A stretch of 35,374 nt of DNA, taken from assembly GCA_013214355.1 (NCBI GenBank), contig JABSSL010000117.1, positions 1-35,374 on the forward strand, in the 5' to 3' direction. Under the pieces are notes generated by a model. It searched no databases and was not told the origin of the DNA. It saw only the letters and a program-made list of their open reading frames with translations. Positions 25,130 through 33,747 of the stretch are shown piece after piece. The translations under genes and the position numbers were made by a program. Every line of letters starts with the position of its first letter. Position 1 is the stretch's first letter. The stretch comes from Saprospiraceae bacterium. Its GTDB lineage: Bacteria > Bacteroidota > Bacteroidia > Chitinophagales > Saprospiraceae.

Positions 25130-25176
25130 TAATCGAACACTTCCGAAGTCTTTGAGACTTCGGAAATGTTCGATTA
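25130..25176. terminator. long inverted repeat between the arginase-fold gene and murF
   Basis: Left arm TAATCGAACA-C-TTCCGAAGTC (25130-25150), loop TTTGA, right arm GACTTCGGAA-A-TGTTCGATTA (25156-25176). This is 20 paired bases with one mismatch. It overlaps the murF stop codon (25174-25176) and starts 4 bases after the other stop. It lacks a U tract, but its place between convergent genes suggests a bidirectional terminator or mRNA-end stabiliser. Confidence 0.7.
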
Positions 25177-26472
25177 GGCGCCTTCAAGCAGGATACGCTC
25201 CAAACCGATCCCTCGCGACCCTTTGATCAAGATCAATTTACCTTGGTAGCGCTGCTGCTGCAACCAAGGTCGCAAAGCCAGAGCGCTATCGAAATGTCTA
25301 AGCGCTAACTGTTCCGCAGCAGCTTTAAATTCTTTCCCTACGAGTATAGTATTGGGAGCAACCTGCTTGGCTAAAGTAGCGATTTGCAAATGCTCTACCG
25401 GACTGACTTCTCCCAATTCCAACATATCGCCCAGGATGGCTAACTTATCATCTCCAGGCTTACGCTGTAAATTACGAAGTGCATGTTCCATACTACTGGG
25501 ATTGGCATTATAGGCATCCAGAATTATCTGATTTCCTTGCCATTCCATCAGTTGGCTGCGATTATTCTTTGGAATATAACTTTCGATGGCAGACTTGATG
25601 CGATCGGCCGGAACTTTGAAGTATACGCCTATGGCAACGGCCGCCATAATATTGTGGAAATTGTATGCTCCGGTGAGTTGTGAACGAACCACGGTTTCCC
25701 TGCCCTCATAATCCTTAAAGGCAAGCTGTAGGAAGTTTTCATCATCCAACAGCTGAAATTGAAACAGTCCTGGACGTTGATGGCGTTCGTAGAATAGCTT
25801 AACAGATACGGCCTCGGCCATTTCGGTTAGGAAGGCTTCATCTCGATTGATGAAGGCTAGCCCACGATGTTGGGCAAGGTAATCAAAGAGTTCGCCTTTC
25901 CCTTTTTTCACCCCTTCAATCCCACCAAACCCTTCTAAATGTGCTTTCCCTATGTTGGTGATAATGCCATGGGTAGGTCTTGCAATTTGGCAGAGCCCAG
26001 CAATCTCTTTCTGATGGTTAGCTCCCATCTCAATGACGGCCATTTCAGTACCGTAGGGCATAGCCAACAAGCTTAGCGGTACTCCAATGTGATTATTGAA
26101 GTTTCCTTTGGTATAATGAACCGGATAATGGCTTTCCATCACCCTAGAAATCAACTCTTTAGTAGTGGTTTTGCCGTTACTGCCTGTAATAGCCAATAAG
26201 GGGATATCAAACTGCTGTCGGTGATAAGTGGCCAGGTCCTGTAAGCTCGAAAGCACATCGCTCACCACCACCATTTGCCCATGTCCTTCCCACTGCGGAT
26301 CATCTACGACGACATAGCTAGCACCAGCATCCAACGCTTGCTGTGCAAACCGATTCCCATCAAAATTAGCTCCTTTTAGGGCGAAGAAAAGGTTCCCTTC
26401 GGCAATCTGGCGAGTATCGGTGCATACGCCAGTAGAAGCTGTAAATAGATCATATAGATCAGCGATTGACAT
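25174..26472 (-). CDS. murF: UDP-N-acetylmuramoyl-tripeptide--D-alanyl-D-alanine ligase
   Basis: A 432-aa cytosolic Mur ligase that adds D-Ala-D-Ala to the UDP-MurNAc-tripeptide. The N-terminal domain begins GVCTDTRQIAEGNLFFALKG. The ATP P-loop is LLAITGSNGKTTTKE, followed by NFNNHIGVPLSLL, the EMGANHQKEI metal/ATP region and TNIGKAHLEGFGG. The C-terminal domain has DAYNANPSSM and ILGDMLELG. The longest frame starts at GTG 26511 inside a hairpin and adds 13 residues not typical of MurF, so ATG 26472 is preferred. It lies directly downstream of gldJ, a neighbourhood conserved in Bacteroidota. No other dcw genes are nearby. Confidence 0.96.
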   Translation of the reverse strand: MSIADLYDLFTASTGVCTDTRQIAEGNLFFALKGANFDGNRFAQQALDAGASYVVVDDPQWEGHGQMVVVSDVLSSLQDLATYHRQQFDIPLLAITGSNGKTTTKELISRVMESHYPVHYTKGNFNNHIGVPLSLLAMPYGTEMAVIEMGANHQKEIAGLCQIARPTHGIITNIGKAHLEGFGGIEGVKKGKGELFDYLAQHRGLAFINRDEAFLTEMAEAVSVKLFYERHQRPGLFQFQLLDDENFLQLAFKDYEGRETVVRSQLTGAYNFHNIMAAVAIGVYFKVPADRIKSAIESYIPKNNRSQLMEWQGNQIILDAYNANPSSMEHALRNLQRKPGDDKLAILGDMLELGEVSPVEHLQIATLAKQVAPNTILVGKEFKAAAEQLALRHFDSALALRPWLQQQRYQGKLILIKGSRGIGLERILLEGA

Positions 26473-26486
26473 AGTGGCGTGAAAAT

Positions 26487-26528
26487 AAAAAAGTCCCTGG
26501 AAGGAGGACACTCCACCAGGGACTTTTT
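26487..26528 (-). terminator. hairpin with U tract between gldJ and murF
   Basis: Arms AAAAAGTCCCTGG (26488-26500) and CCAGGGACTTTTT (26516-26528) pair perfectly with a 15-base loop. On minus the stem runs into TTTTTTATTTTC, a good intrinsic terminator for gldJ. It ends only 14 bases before the murF ATG, so it may act as an attenuator for murF. Confidence 0.8.
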
Positions 26529-26547
26529 CATATACTTTCAGTATTTT

Positions 26548-28050
26548 TTACTTGAAACGTCTTTCTTTCTTTTTGCGTTTGGTCTTGAACTGGTTACCAG
26601 ATGGCATCTCGTTACCAGAAGGCGCACCCACACGGATCATAGCACATCGGAAACCGATCGTTCGATCTGCCTTATCTTCTTCTTTAAACCTTCTAGTTCC
26701 AGGAGACAACCAATAAGCTCTGTCTGCCCAAGATCCTCCTTTGAATACTCTTGCTTTATCACTCACTAGCGTGTGGCGACCAAAGTCATAGAAAGCTTCC
26801 GATTCCTGGTCACCATCTAGATAGTTGTAGACCTGCCCACGTTTGTAGTTTTCACGTGTGGCTACTTCATCATCCTCCACGTAGCGGTATCGGATACGAC
26901 CCAAGCTATCTTTTTCTACTGGTCGGCCATCCTCATCCAGTACTTTCTGAGAAAACTTACCACCACGATAAGGATTCAAGTCATGGTTTTCTACATCACG
27001 CAACGTAACACTGGTGAGTGGACGATAAAGGTCCTGCACCCATTCATTTACGTTACCTGCCATATTGTAAAGGCCAAAGTCGTTGGGTAGGTATGATCTT
27101 ACCGGTGCCGTAGGACAAGCGTTATCATTCAGCTTTCCGGCAACCCCCATATAGTCACCACCGCTCTTCTTAAAGTTAGCGAGGATTTGACCTTGGTGTT
27201 TATCTCTTTTTTGATAGCGAACCGTATTACCATTCCAAGGATACATTCGGCGATCACTGATCAACTCATCCTTTTCAGATACCCGATTACCTTGCAAGGC
27301 TAAAGCAGCATATTCCCATTCTGCTTCCGTCGGCAGACGATATTCGGGAAGCAGGATACCATCTTCAAATCGGACACCCCGCTCTCCACCGGTACGCAAG
27401 TCTTTCAGATTCTTTCTTACGTTACCTTCATATTGACCTACCAAGTAGGCTTCGGTGTTGAAGTTGTCTTCATCCTTTTGATCTGGATTTGGATTCAATA
27501 TACCTTTTTCAATCAGCATCATTTCGTTCACTCGGTCAGTACGCCAGCGGCTGAAATCATTGGCTTGCAGCCAGTTTACCCCTACTACGGGATAGTCATC
27601 ATAGGCCGGGTGACGGAAATAAGTCTCTACAAATGGCTCATTGTAAGACAATTCTTCACGCCACACCAAGGTATCTGGTAGTGCGTTCAAATAAACTTCA
27701 GGATAGGATTCTCCAAACACCCGTTGAACCCAGTACAGGTATTCCCGGTAGTTGTGATTAGAAACCTCCGTTTCATCCATATAAAAGGAAGAAACAGTTA
27801 CACGACGAGGAACATTGTTCCACTCATAGGTAACATCCTGTCCGGTTTGTCCCATAGAGAAAGTACCTCCCTCTATCAAAACCAGGTTTGGTCCGGTAAC
27901 CTGTCCATCATAATCGAGTTTTTCAAAGCCGCCCCACTTCTGGTCATTGTATTTCCAGCCAGTGATATCGGATCGTTCTTTGCGGCTACAGGAACTGAAT
28001 AGGAGTACAGCCCCCAATAGGATGGTAGTTAGCTTCAACAGATTTTTCAT
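26548..28050 (-). CDS. gldJ: gliding motility / T9SS lipoprotein GldJ
   Basis: A 500-aa lipoprotein with signal MKNLLKLTTILLGAVLLFSS and acylated C21. The whole mature part is a formylglycine-generating-enzyme/sulfatase-modifying fold: LVLIEGGTFSMGQTG, YMDETEVSNHNYREYLYW, VVGVNWLQANDFSRWRTDRV, YRLPTEAEWEYAALA, MAGNVNEWVQDLY, FKGGSW and GFRCAMI. This is the GldJ/GldK architecture, and the C-terminal basic tail (KTKRKKKERRFK), total length and murF neighbour favour GldJ. GldJ is required for gliding and stabilises other Gld components. A candidate promoter with TATATTTG is at 28083-28090. Confidence 0.93.
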   Translation of the reverse strand: MKNLLKLTTILLGAVLLFSSCSRKERSDITGWKYNDQKWGGFEKLDYDGQVTGPNLVLIEGGTFSMGQTGQDVTYEWNNVPRRVTVSSFYMDETEVSNHNYREYLYWVQRVFGESYPEVYLNALPDTLVWREELSYNEPFVETYFRHPAYDDYPVVGVNWLQANDFSRWRTDRVNEMMLIEKGILNPNPDQKDEDNFNTEAYLVGQYEGNVRKNLKDLRTGGERGVRFEDGILLPEYRLPTEAEWEYAALALQGNRVSEKDELISDRRMYPWNGNTVRYQKRDKHQGQILANFKKSGGDYMGVAGKLNDNACPTAPVRSYLPNDFGLYNMAGNVNEWVQDLYRPLTSVTLRDVENHDLNPYRGGKFSQKVLDEDGRPVEKDSLGRIRYRYVEDDEVATRENYKRGQVYNYLDGDQESEAFYDFGRHTLVSDKARVFKGGSWADRAYWLSPGTRRFKEEDKADRTIGFRCAMIRVGAPSGNEMPSGNQFKTKRKKKERRFK

Positions 28051-28082
28051 TACCCTTTAAGTTGTTTTTGAGAAAAGACGAA

Positions 28083-28090
28083 CAAATATA
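28083..28090 (-). promoter_or_regulatory. candidate -7 element for gldJ
   Basis: Minus-strand TATATTTG, a full match to TAnnTTTG, 32 bases before the gldJ ATG. The nearest TTG (28105-28107 on minus) is at a short 14-base spacing. The same octamer stands before porV. Confidence 0.5.
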
Positions 28091-28314
28091 CTGAAATTGT
28101 AATTCAAAGCTAGTCTTTGTCTGTTGAGCCTCCATTTTTTTGAAAATTACACCGATATCGAAAAAGTTTAGTCTTCCAAACATTTTTCAAGTACGGCTAA
28201 TACCGATCAAAATAATTTGGTCTTACCAAAGCATTTTGTTTCGAGTATAACACCTTTTTCTCCTTTCATGAAAGCTAATCAACAGTATGATATATTGTGT
28301 TTCCTTCTTTACTT

Positions 28315-29352
28315 CTATTTGAACATTTTGAAGCAATCATTATAGCGCGATCGCTTCCGTTTCCTTTGCAAAGCCTTACTATCGTCAAAATTAATAGTTA
28401 AGCTAATTTCGTGTGAACCTCCCGATCCTCCTCTGGAATTATTCAAAGCGGACAAGGTCATGTCGAAACTATATCCGAATCGAAAAACCCCTTCCTTCAT
28501 TCCAACTAAGGCGATGGCTGCATCTCCGTTGGCAAAACCGTGACGATACCATCCTCCCCAGAAAAAATTCCCCATGCCTACGTAGGCGCCGCCCGTTATT
28601 TGGCCAAAATCTCCCTGTTGGATATAAAGAAGATTCGGAGATATAAACGACGGGCTCCAACGTTTATTGCCTCCTTTAAGAGGAAATTCTGCACCACTTT
28701 GAATTGTAAGTCTAACGGGTAGTCCGGCACTCAAATTCTGATTGATCTCCAATAAACTCTGATCTGGTGAATTAAGATGTTTTGCGGAAATACCAAGATA
28801 GGCTGGGCCGCCATAAATCAAAGCCCCTACAGCTACGTCAGCCACGACTTTATTGAGATTGTCTGGTCGATTTTCGGCCGTTTCATATCGGTTACCGGAG
28901 GGGTCACGACTGCCATTAATAGGATCCAATTGATCTACAAAAATGAGTCGATCCCAATCTAGAGTAGTCTGTATCATACCCAGCTCCAAGCCGAATTTGA
29001 TCGCTGCATCTTCCGTCATTCTAACCTGGTAGCCATATATTGCACTCGCCCTTGTTGATTGGTAAATTCCTTGGCCCGAATCATCTCCCATTACTGTAAA
29101 ACCGAATCCACTATTTAGGCCCTCCACCGACTGTTCATAGCTCACTGCATAGGTGGAATAGGCCGCTCCCCCTGCCCAATTGAGCCATTGACTTCGATAG
29201 TTGGCTGTTACTCTGGGCGCTAGGGTAGTTCCTGCAAATGCTGGATTTAGCTGTAGCGGCGCAGCATAGAACTGACTAAAGACCGGGTCCTGTGCCTGTA
29301 CACTTTGCACCCAAAATAAAATCAAAATAAATAGGGATATTTGTCTTCTCAT
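28315..29352 (-). CDS. PorP/SprF family type IX secretion membrane protein
   Basis: A 345-aa outer-membrane protein with signal peptide MRRQISLFILILFWVQSVQA. The family hallmark follows at once: DPVFSQFYAAPLQLNPAFAG, then TANYRSQWLNW and YAVSYEQ. The rest is beta-strand-rich with the late barrel segment FRFGYSFDMTLSALNNSRGG. The last strand SLTINFDD is followed by a basic tail (LQRKRKRSRYNDCFKMFK). PorP/SprF proteins are outer-membrane anchors and partners of T9SS or of particular large adhesins. Bacteroidota carry many paralogs, so this may be the core PorP or a substrate-specific SprF. It lies between gldJ and porU on minus, with 264 bases to gldJ. Confidence 0.92.
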   Translation of the reverse strand: MRRQISLFILILFWVQSVQAQDPVFSQFYAAPLQLNPAFAGTTLAPRVTANYRSQWLNWAGGAAYSTYAVSYEQSVEGLNSGFGFTVMGDDSGQGIYQSTRASAIYGYQVRMTEDAAIKFGLELGMIQTTLDWDRLIFVDQLDPINGSRDPSGNRYETAENRPDNLNKVVADVAVGALIYGGPAYLGISAKHLNSPDQSLLEINQNLSAGLPVRLTIQSGAEFPLKGGNKRWSPSFISPNLLYIQQGDFGQITGGAYVGMGNFFWGGWYRHGFANGDAAIALVGMKEGVFRFGYSFDMTLSALNNSRGGSGGSHEISLTINFDDSKALQRKRKRSRYNDCFKMFK

Positions 29353-29712
29353 TGACGCCGCAAATTATGTGGTGTTACTGGGATAAGGCTTAATTTTGAA
29401 CGCTCGGGAATTTTTGGTGTCTAATAATCAATCATTTATCTATAGTGTAGCTTTCTCTGGGCCCAATTCTACCAGCCAAGATGCCAGGCGCAAAATTATC
29501 AGAGAAAGTGGTTTTGTAGTAATCCTTATTCTATGCCTATGTCCAAATGTAAGCTATTGTAGGCATAATTCGCTCAGAAAAAACTGTTATTTAACCGACT
29601 TTTACTCGGCTTAGTTGTTAAAACTAAAATGTGGGCTATATCAAAAACGCCTGCTTTGCCGTTCAAATTATGCGATAACATCCTAAGACTACTTTTCAAT
29701 ATCGGATCTGCG
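29353..29712. other. 360-base divergent region between the PorP/SprF gene and porU
   Basis: It should carry both divergent promoters. No full TTG-N19-TAnnTTTG pair is found. TACTTTTC just before porU (about 29690-29697) and a minus-strand CATAATTTGC near 29361 are near matches only. The short open frame at 29396-29614 starts with TTG and has no recognisable content. Confidence 0.3.
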
Positions 29713-32700
29713 ATGAAAGAAATAAAAATTACTCTCTTTTCTCTCTGTTTTGTCTTCTTTGGTGCCACTTTATTGGGACAAAACACCCTACGTCAAAGTT
29801 TTGAATGGTCGGAAACCCCTAAGGTTTTGGAAGTAGGCGACCTAAAGTGGGAACGTTGGTCTTTTCCGGAAGCCACCTTTAATGAACGTACCCCCAGCCT
29901 ACCTTATTTCCATCATCGTTTCTTCGTCAATGGACCAGGAGACTTGAAGGTACAGGTTACTAACGTTAGTTATGAGCCCTTTAGTCGAAATCCTTCGCCA
30001 GACGACGACCAAATTGGCGAAAGATTAAATTTTATCGTCAGTGTAGAGCGAGATCGAAATCGATACAAAGGGAAAGTTTCCTTCGTCCCAATCGTAAAAA
30101 GAGGATCATCCTACGAACGCGTGACCTCCATTGAACTAGCCTTCGTACACACCCCCTCTCCTACCTTTAGCTATCGAGGGCCTCAGCCCACCTCCTCCGT
30201 ATTAAACAATGGACAGGTATTCAAGATGGCCGTGAGTGAAGAAGGAATTCAGAAACTAAGCTATGACTACTTGAAGGATGAACTGAAGGTAAATGTAGAT
30301 CAGATCGATCCAAGAACCATACAAATCTTCGGTAACCGAGGCGGACACTTGCCACTCTATGTTGAGACTGACCGGCCAGCGGACCTAACGGAGAATCGGA
30401 TTCTTGTAAATGGCGAAGCGGATGGCAGTTTTGACCAAGGGGATTATATCCTATTCTATGGAGAAGGACCCAATATCTGGTCGTTTGATGAAGAAAATCA
30501 AGTGTTCAATCGGCGCCAGCATATTTACGATGAAAACAACTACTACTATCTTGTCGTCGGAGCAAGCAATGGGTTAAGAGTAGAAGAAAGGAATAGCGTG
30601 CAAGGAGCTAGTTTCTCCGTTACGACCTTCAATGATTTTGCACGATTTGAAGAGGAAGAGGTCAATTTATTCAAAGTCTGGGATAAAACGACAGGCTCCA
30701 ACCGTGATTGGTTTGGAGATTATTTTAAAAATGCCAGGGAGCGGGATTATCCCAATTTATTCTCCTTCCCTAACCTTGTAGCGAGCTCTGAAGCTACGGT
30801 ACAAGCACGGATGGCTGTTCGAAGCCCTGTTTCATCAGCTTACTTTCTGGAAGTTAACGGAAGCACCACTAATACAGCTGGACAGGATATTAAGAGCGAA
30901 AATATCCGTGGAACAACCATTACGCTTGGAAGCAATTTCTACTTCCACAATTACGTCAATTTTGGAATACTCAACCAAAAAGTTAACGTTGATCAAGAAC
31001 AGTTGAGTTTGCGACTGAGATTTCCGCAACCTACTGGGGCTAGTGAAACAGAAGGCTGGCTAGACTATATCCAGGTAAATGCCGAACGAGAAATGATCAT
31101 GATGGGTGATCAGATGCGGTTTCAGAATTTTGCTTCCGTTGGTCAAAACAGCAGTCAGTTCAGCCTGCGCCAAGCCAACGGCAACCTCTTGGTTTGGGAT
31201 ATTAGTAACCCGCTTAAACCGATCGGTCAGAAGTTTGATTTAAATGGCAGCGAACTTTCTTTTGGTGCCAACACTGAAGTCTTGACCAGCTTTGTAGCTT
31301 TTAACCCAGGCAGTGGCTTGCTAACTCCAGCGGCCATCGGTGCCATACCTAACCAAAACCTTCATAGCCTTGGGACTAGTGACGTGGATATGATCATTGT
31401 TTATCATCCGGAATTTGCAGATGCAGCAGAAAAACTAGCCAAGCACAGAAGGGAGTTTAGCAAGCTCAAGGTTGAAATCGCTTCTGTAAATGAGGTATAC
31501 AATGAGTTTTCCTCTGGGAAAAAAGATCCCACGGCTATCCGCGACTTAGCCAGAATGGTTTATGATCGAACGGCTGCCTTTAGGTATTTACTCCTGCTTG
31601 GGGATGGTTCTTTTGACGCCAGAGATATCTATAAGCTAGGCACTAACTTTGTTCCCGTTTATCAAACCACCTCTTTCAGACCGCTGGACGCCTTCCCATC
31701 AGATGATTTCTACGGCGTTCTTAACGGCACCAATCCAGATGATCCCTTATCGGGAGACATGAACATAGCAGTGGGGCGTATACCCGTGAAAACGGTACGT
31801 GAAAGTGCAAATGTGATCAACAAAATTATCGATTACGATCTTGATCCAGAAGCTTTTACGGATTGGCGCAATCGCTTAGCCTTTGTGGCAGATGATGAGG
31901 ATGGGAGTACCCATACCAGAGATGCCGATGGTATTGCAAGACTGGTAACTAGCAATCATCCACAGTTCAATGTCGACAAATTATACCTCGATGCCTTCCC
32001 GCAAGAAAACACACCGGCCGGACCACGGGTACCCGATGTAAACTCCTCTATCGACAGATCCGTATTTCGAGGCGTGTTGGCGGTAACCTATCTAGGTCAT
32101 GGTGGGCCAAAAGGCTGGGCACAGGAGCGTGTCCTGAATATCGTGGATATCAAGAAATGGGTCAACAGACAACGGCTACCGCTCTTCATTACCGCAACCT
32201 GTACTTTTACCAGTTATGATGATGCAGAATTTGTATCTGCTGGAGAGGAAACCTTCCTAAATCCAAGCGGCGGTGTGGTAGCGCTGTTAACTACAACGAG
32301 AGCTGTTTTTGCATCAGAGAATGAAAAATTAACTCGGCTGGTGGTCGACAATATGCTAAAGCGTACGGATGTCCCGCAAACCGTAGGAGATATCATGGTA
32401 CAGTCGAAAAACGACTACGTTGGCAACGCTAAAAATTCACAAAAATTTACCCTAATCGGAGATCCAGCCACGGTCATCGCTAAGCCGCGGTACGATGTGA
32501 GAACCACGCAAATCAATGGTAAGGACATTGCGGATGCTAGTCAGGATACCTTGCGGGCCTTCGATAAGGTCACGATAGCTGGCCAAGTGGTAGATAACAA
32601 TGGAAATCTATTGAGTGATTTCAACGGGACGGTATTCCCTACTGTATTTGATAAAGCGGTCAACTTTCAAACCTTAGGTCAGGATAGTGATAGCCCCATT

Positions 32701-33594
32701 GTTGAATTTGACATTCAAAAGAACACTTTATTCAAGGGAAAGGCAACGGTTAAAAATGGCCTTTTTGAATTCACCTTTGTGGTCCCCAAAGACATTAATT
32801 TCAAATTCGGATTAGGTAAGATCTCTTACTACGCTTCTGATCCTACCCAAATGATAGATGCAGCCGGGCATTACCAAAAAGTAGTAATTGGAGGAGCTAG
32901 TGACAATTTACTAGCGGACAATGAAGGTCCTCAGGTGGATGTCTTTATGAATAATCTCGACTTTGTATTTGGTGGCATTACGGATGAGAATCCCACGCTA
33001 CTGGTGACTTTAGAGGATGAGAATGGGATTAATGTGGTCGGTAATAGTATTGGCCATGATCTAGAAGCCGTGCTAGATGACGACACCCAAAACACCTATC
33101 TCCTAAATGACTTCTACGAAGCCAAACAGGATGATTATACGCAGGGGGAAGTACGTTTCCCCTTATCGAGTTTGGAGGAAGGGTTGCACACCTTACAGGT
33201 TCGGGCTTGGGACGTGGCAAATAACCCAGCCGAAGGCTATACCGAGTTCGTAGTGGCCACTACAGCGGAAATAGCATTGAAACATGTGCTGAATTACCCC
33301 AACCCCTTTTCTGATCGAACTTGCTTTCAATTTGACCATAACCTGGCGGGCCAGGAAATGGACGTTTTGATCCAGATCTATACCGTTTCTGGGCGTTTGG
33401 TAAAAACCCTTGAGCAGACTGTCATTTCAGACCAAGGCTTGCGCTTAGACAACTGCATCGAGTGGGATGGCAGAGATGATTTCGGAGACCAGTTGGCACG
33501 AGGCGTATATCTGTATAAGGTGGGGGTTCGGGCTAGTAGTCAAAATGGCCTTTCTGGAGAGAGTGATTTCCAAAAATTAGTTTTACTAAAATAG
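29713..33594 (+). CDS. porU: type IX secretion system sortase PorU
   Basis: A 1293-aa surface peptidase of the gingipain (C25) family that removes C-terminal sorting domains from T9SS cargo and attaches the cargo to the surface anchor. ATG 29713 starts the signal peptide MKEIKITLFSLCFVFFGATL then LGQ; the frame is open from 29629, but the extra 28 residues would block the signal. The catalytic dyad is visible: H796 in AVTYLGHGGPKGW and C830 in LFITATCTFTSYDDAEF. The caspase-like subdomain before it has YLLLLGDGSFDARD and FVPVYQTTSF. The C-terminal part is beta-rich, with a FlgD/sorting-like end (LNYPNPFSDRTCFQF ... WDGRDDFGDQLARGVYLYKV). The length fits PorU (about 1100-1300 aa). porV follows 153 bases downstream. 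Confidence 0.95.
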   Translation: MKEIKITLFSLCFVFFGATLLGQNTLRQSFEWSETPKVLEVGDLKWERWSFPEATFNERTPSLPYFHHRFFVNGPGDLKVQVTNVSYEPFSRNPSPDDDQIGERLNFIVSVERDRNRYKGKVSFVPIVKRGSSYERVTSIELAFVHTPSPTFSYRGPQPTSSVLNNGQVFKMAVSEEGIQKLSYDYLKDELKVNVDQIDPRTIQIFGNRGGHLPLYVETDRPADLTENRILVNGEADGSFDQGDYILFYGEGPNIWSFDEENQVFNRRQHIYDENNYYYLVVGASNGLRVEERNSVQGASFSVTTFNDFARFEEEEVNLFKVWDKTTGSNRDWFGDYFKNARERDYPNLFSFPNLVASSEATVQARMAVRSPVSSAYFLEVNGSTTNTAGQDIKSENIRGTTITLGSNFYFHNYVNFGILNQKVNVDQEQLSLRLRFPQPTGASETEGWLDYIQVNAEREMIMMGDQMRFQNFASVGQNSSQFSLRQANGNLLVWDISNPLKPIGQKFDLNGSELSFGANTEVLTSFVAFNPGSGLLTPAAIGAIPNQNLHSLGTSDVDMIIVYHPEFADAAEKLAKHRREFSKLKVEIASVNEVYNEFSSGKKDPTAIRDLARMVYDRTAAFRYLLLLGDGSFDARDIYKLGTNFVPVYQTTSFRPLDAFPSDDFYGVLNGTNPDDPLSGDMNIAVGRIPVKTVRESANVINKIIDYDLDPEAFTDWRNRLAFVADDEDGSTHTRDADGIARLVTSNHPQFNVDKLYLDAFPQENTPAGPRVPDVNSSIDRSVFRGVLAVTYLGHGGPKGWAQERVLNIVDIKKWVNRQRLPLFITATCTFTSYDDAEFVSAGEETFLNPSGGVVALLTTTRAVFASENEKLTRLVVDNMLKRTDVPQTVGDIMVQSKNDYVGNAKNSQKFTLIGDPATVIAKPRYDVRTTQINGKDIADASQDTLRAFDKVTIAGQVVDNNGNLLSDFNGTVFPTVFDKAVNFQTLGQDSDSPIVEFDIQKNTLFKGKATVKNGLFEFTFVVPKDINFKFGLGKISYYASDPTQMIDAAGHYQKVVIGGASDNLLADNEGPQVDVFMNNLDFVFGGITDENPTLLVTLEDENGINVVGNSIGHDLEAVLDDDTQNTYLLNDFYEAKQDDYTQGEVRFPLSSLEEGLHTLQVRAWDVANNPAEGYTEFVVATTAEIALKHVLNYPNPFSDRTCFQFDHNLAGQEMDVLIQIYTVSGRLVKTLEQTVISDQGLRLDNCIEWDGRDDFGDQLARGVYLYKVGVRASSQNGLSGESDFQKLVLLK

Positions 33595-33708
33595 GCTTCG
33601 ACGTACAATAAGTGCCCGTTTATATCGTATTGAATATGGCAAGGTAATTGTTAATGTTTTATTAAAGTGCCTAGCCCTTCCTAAAACCGCCGTTTAAGTA
33701 TCAAATAG

Positions 33709-33716
33709 TATATTTG
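33709..33716 (+). promoter_or_regulatory. candidate -7 element for porV
   Basis: TATATTTG matches TAnnTTTG, 39 bases before the porV ATG. The -33 half is not clear. It suggests porV can be transcribed on its own as well as with porU. Confidence 0.5.
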
Positions 33717-33747
33717 TGAAAAATTTTGAAAAACGTTTGGGAATCTC

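Noticed and set aside
29396-29614. 72-aa plus-strand frame between the PorP/SprF gene and porU.
   Set aside because: It starts with TTG, has no signal or family, and occupies a divergent promoter region.
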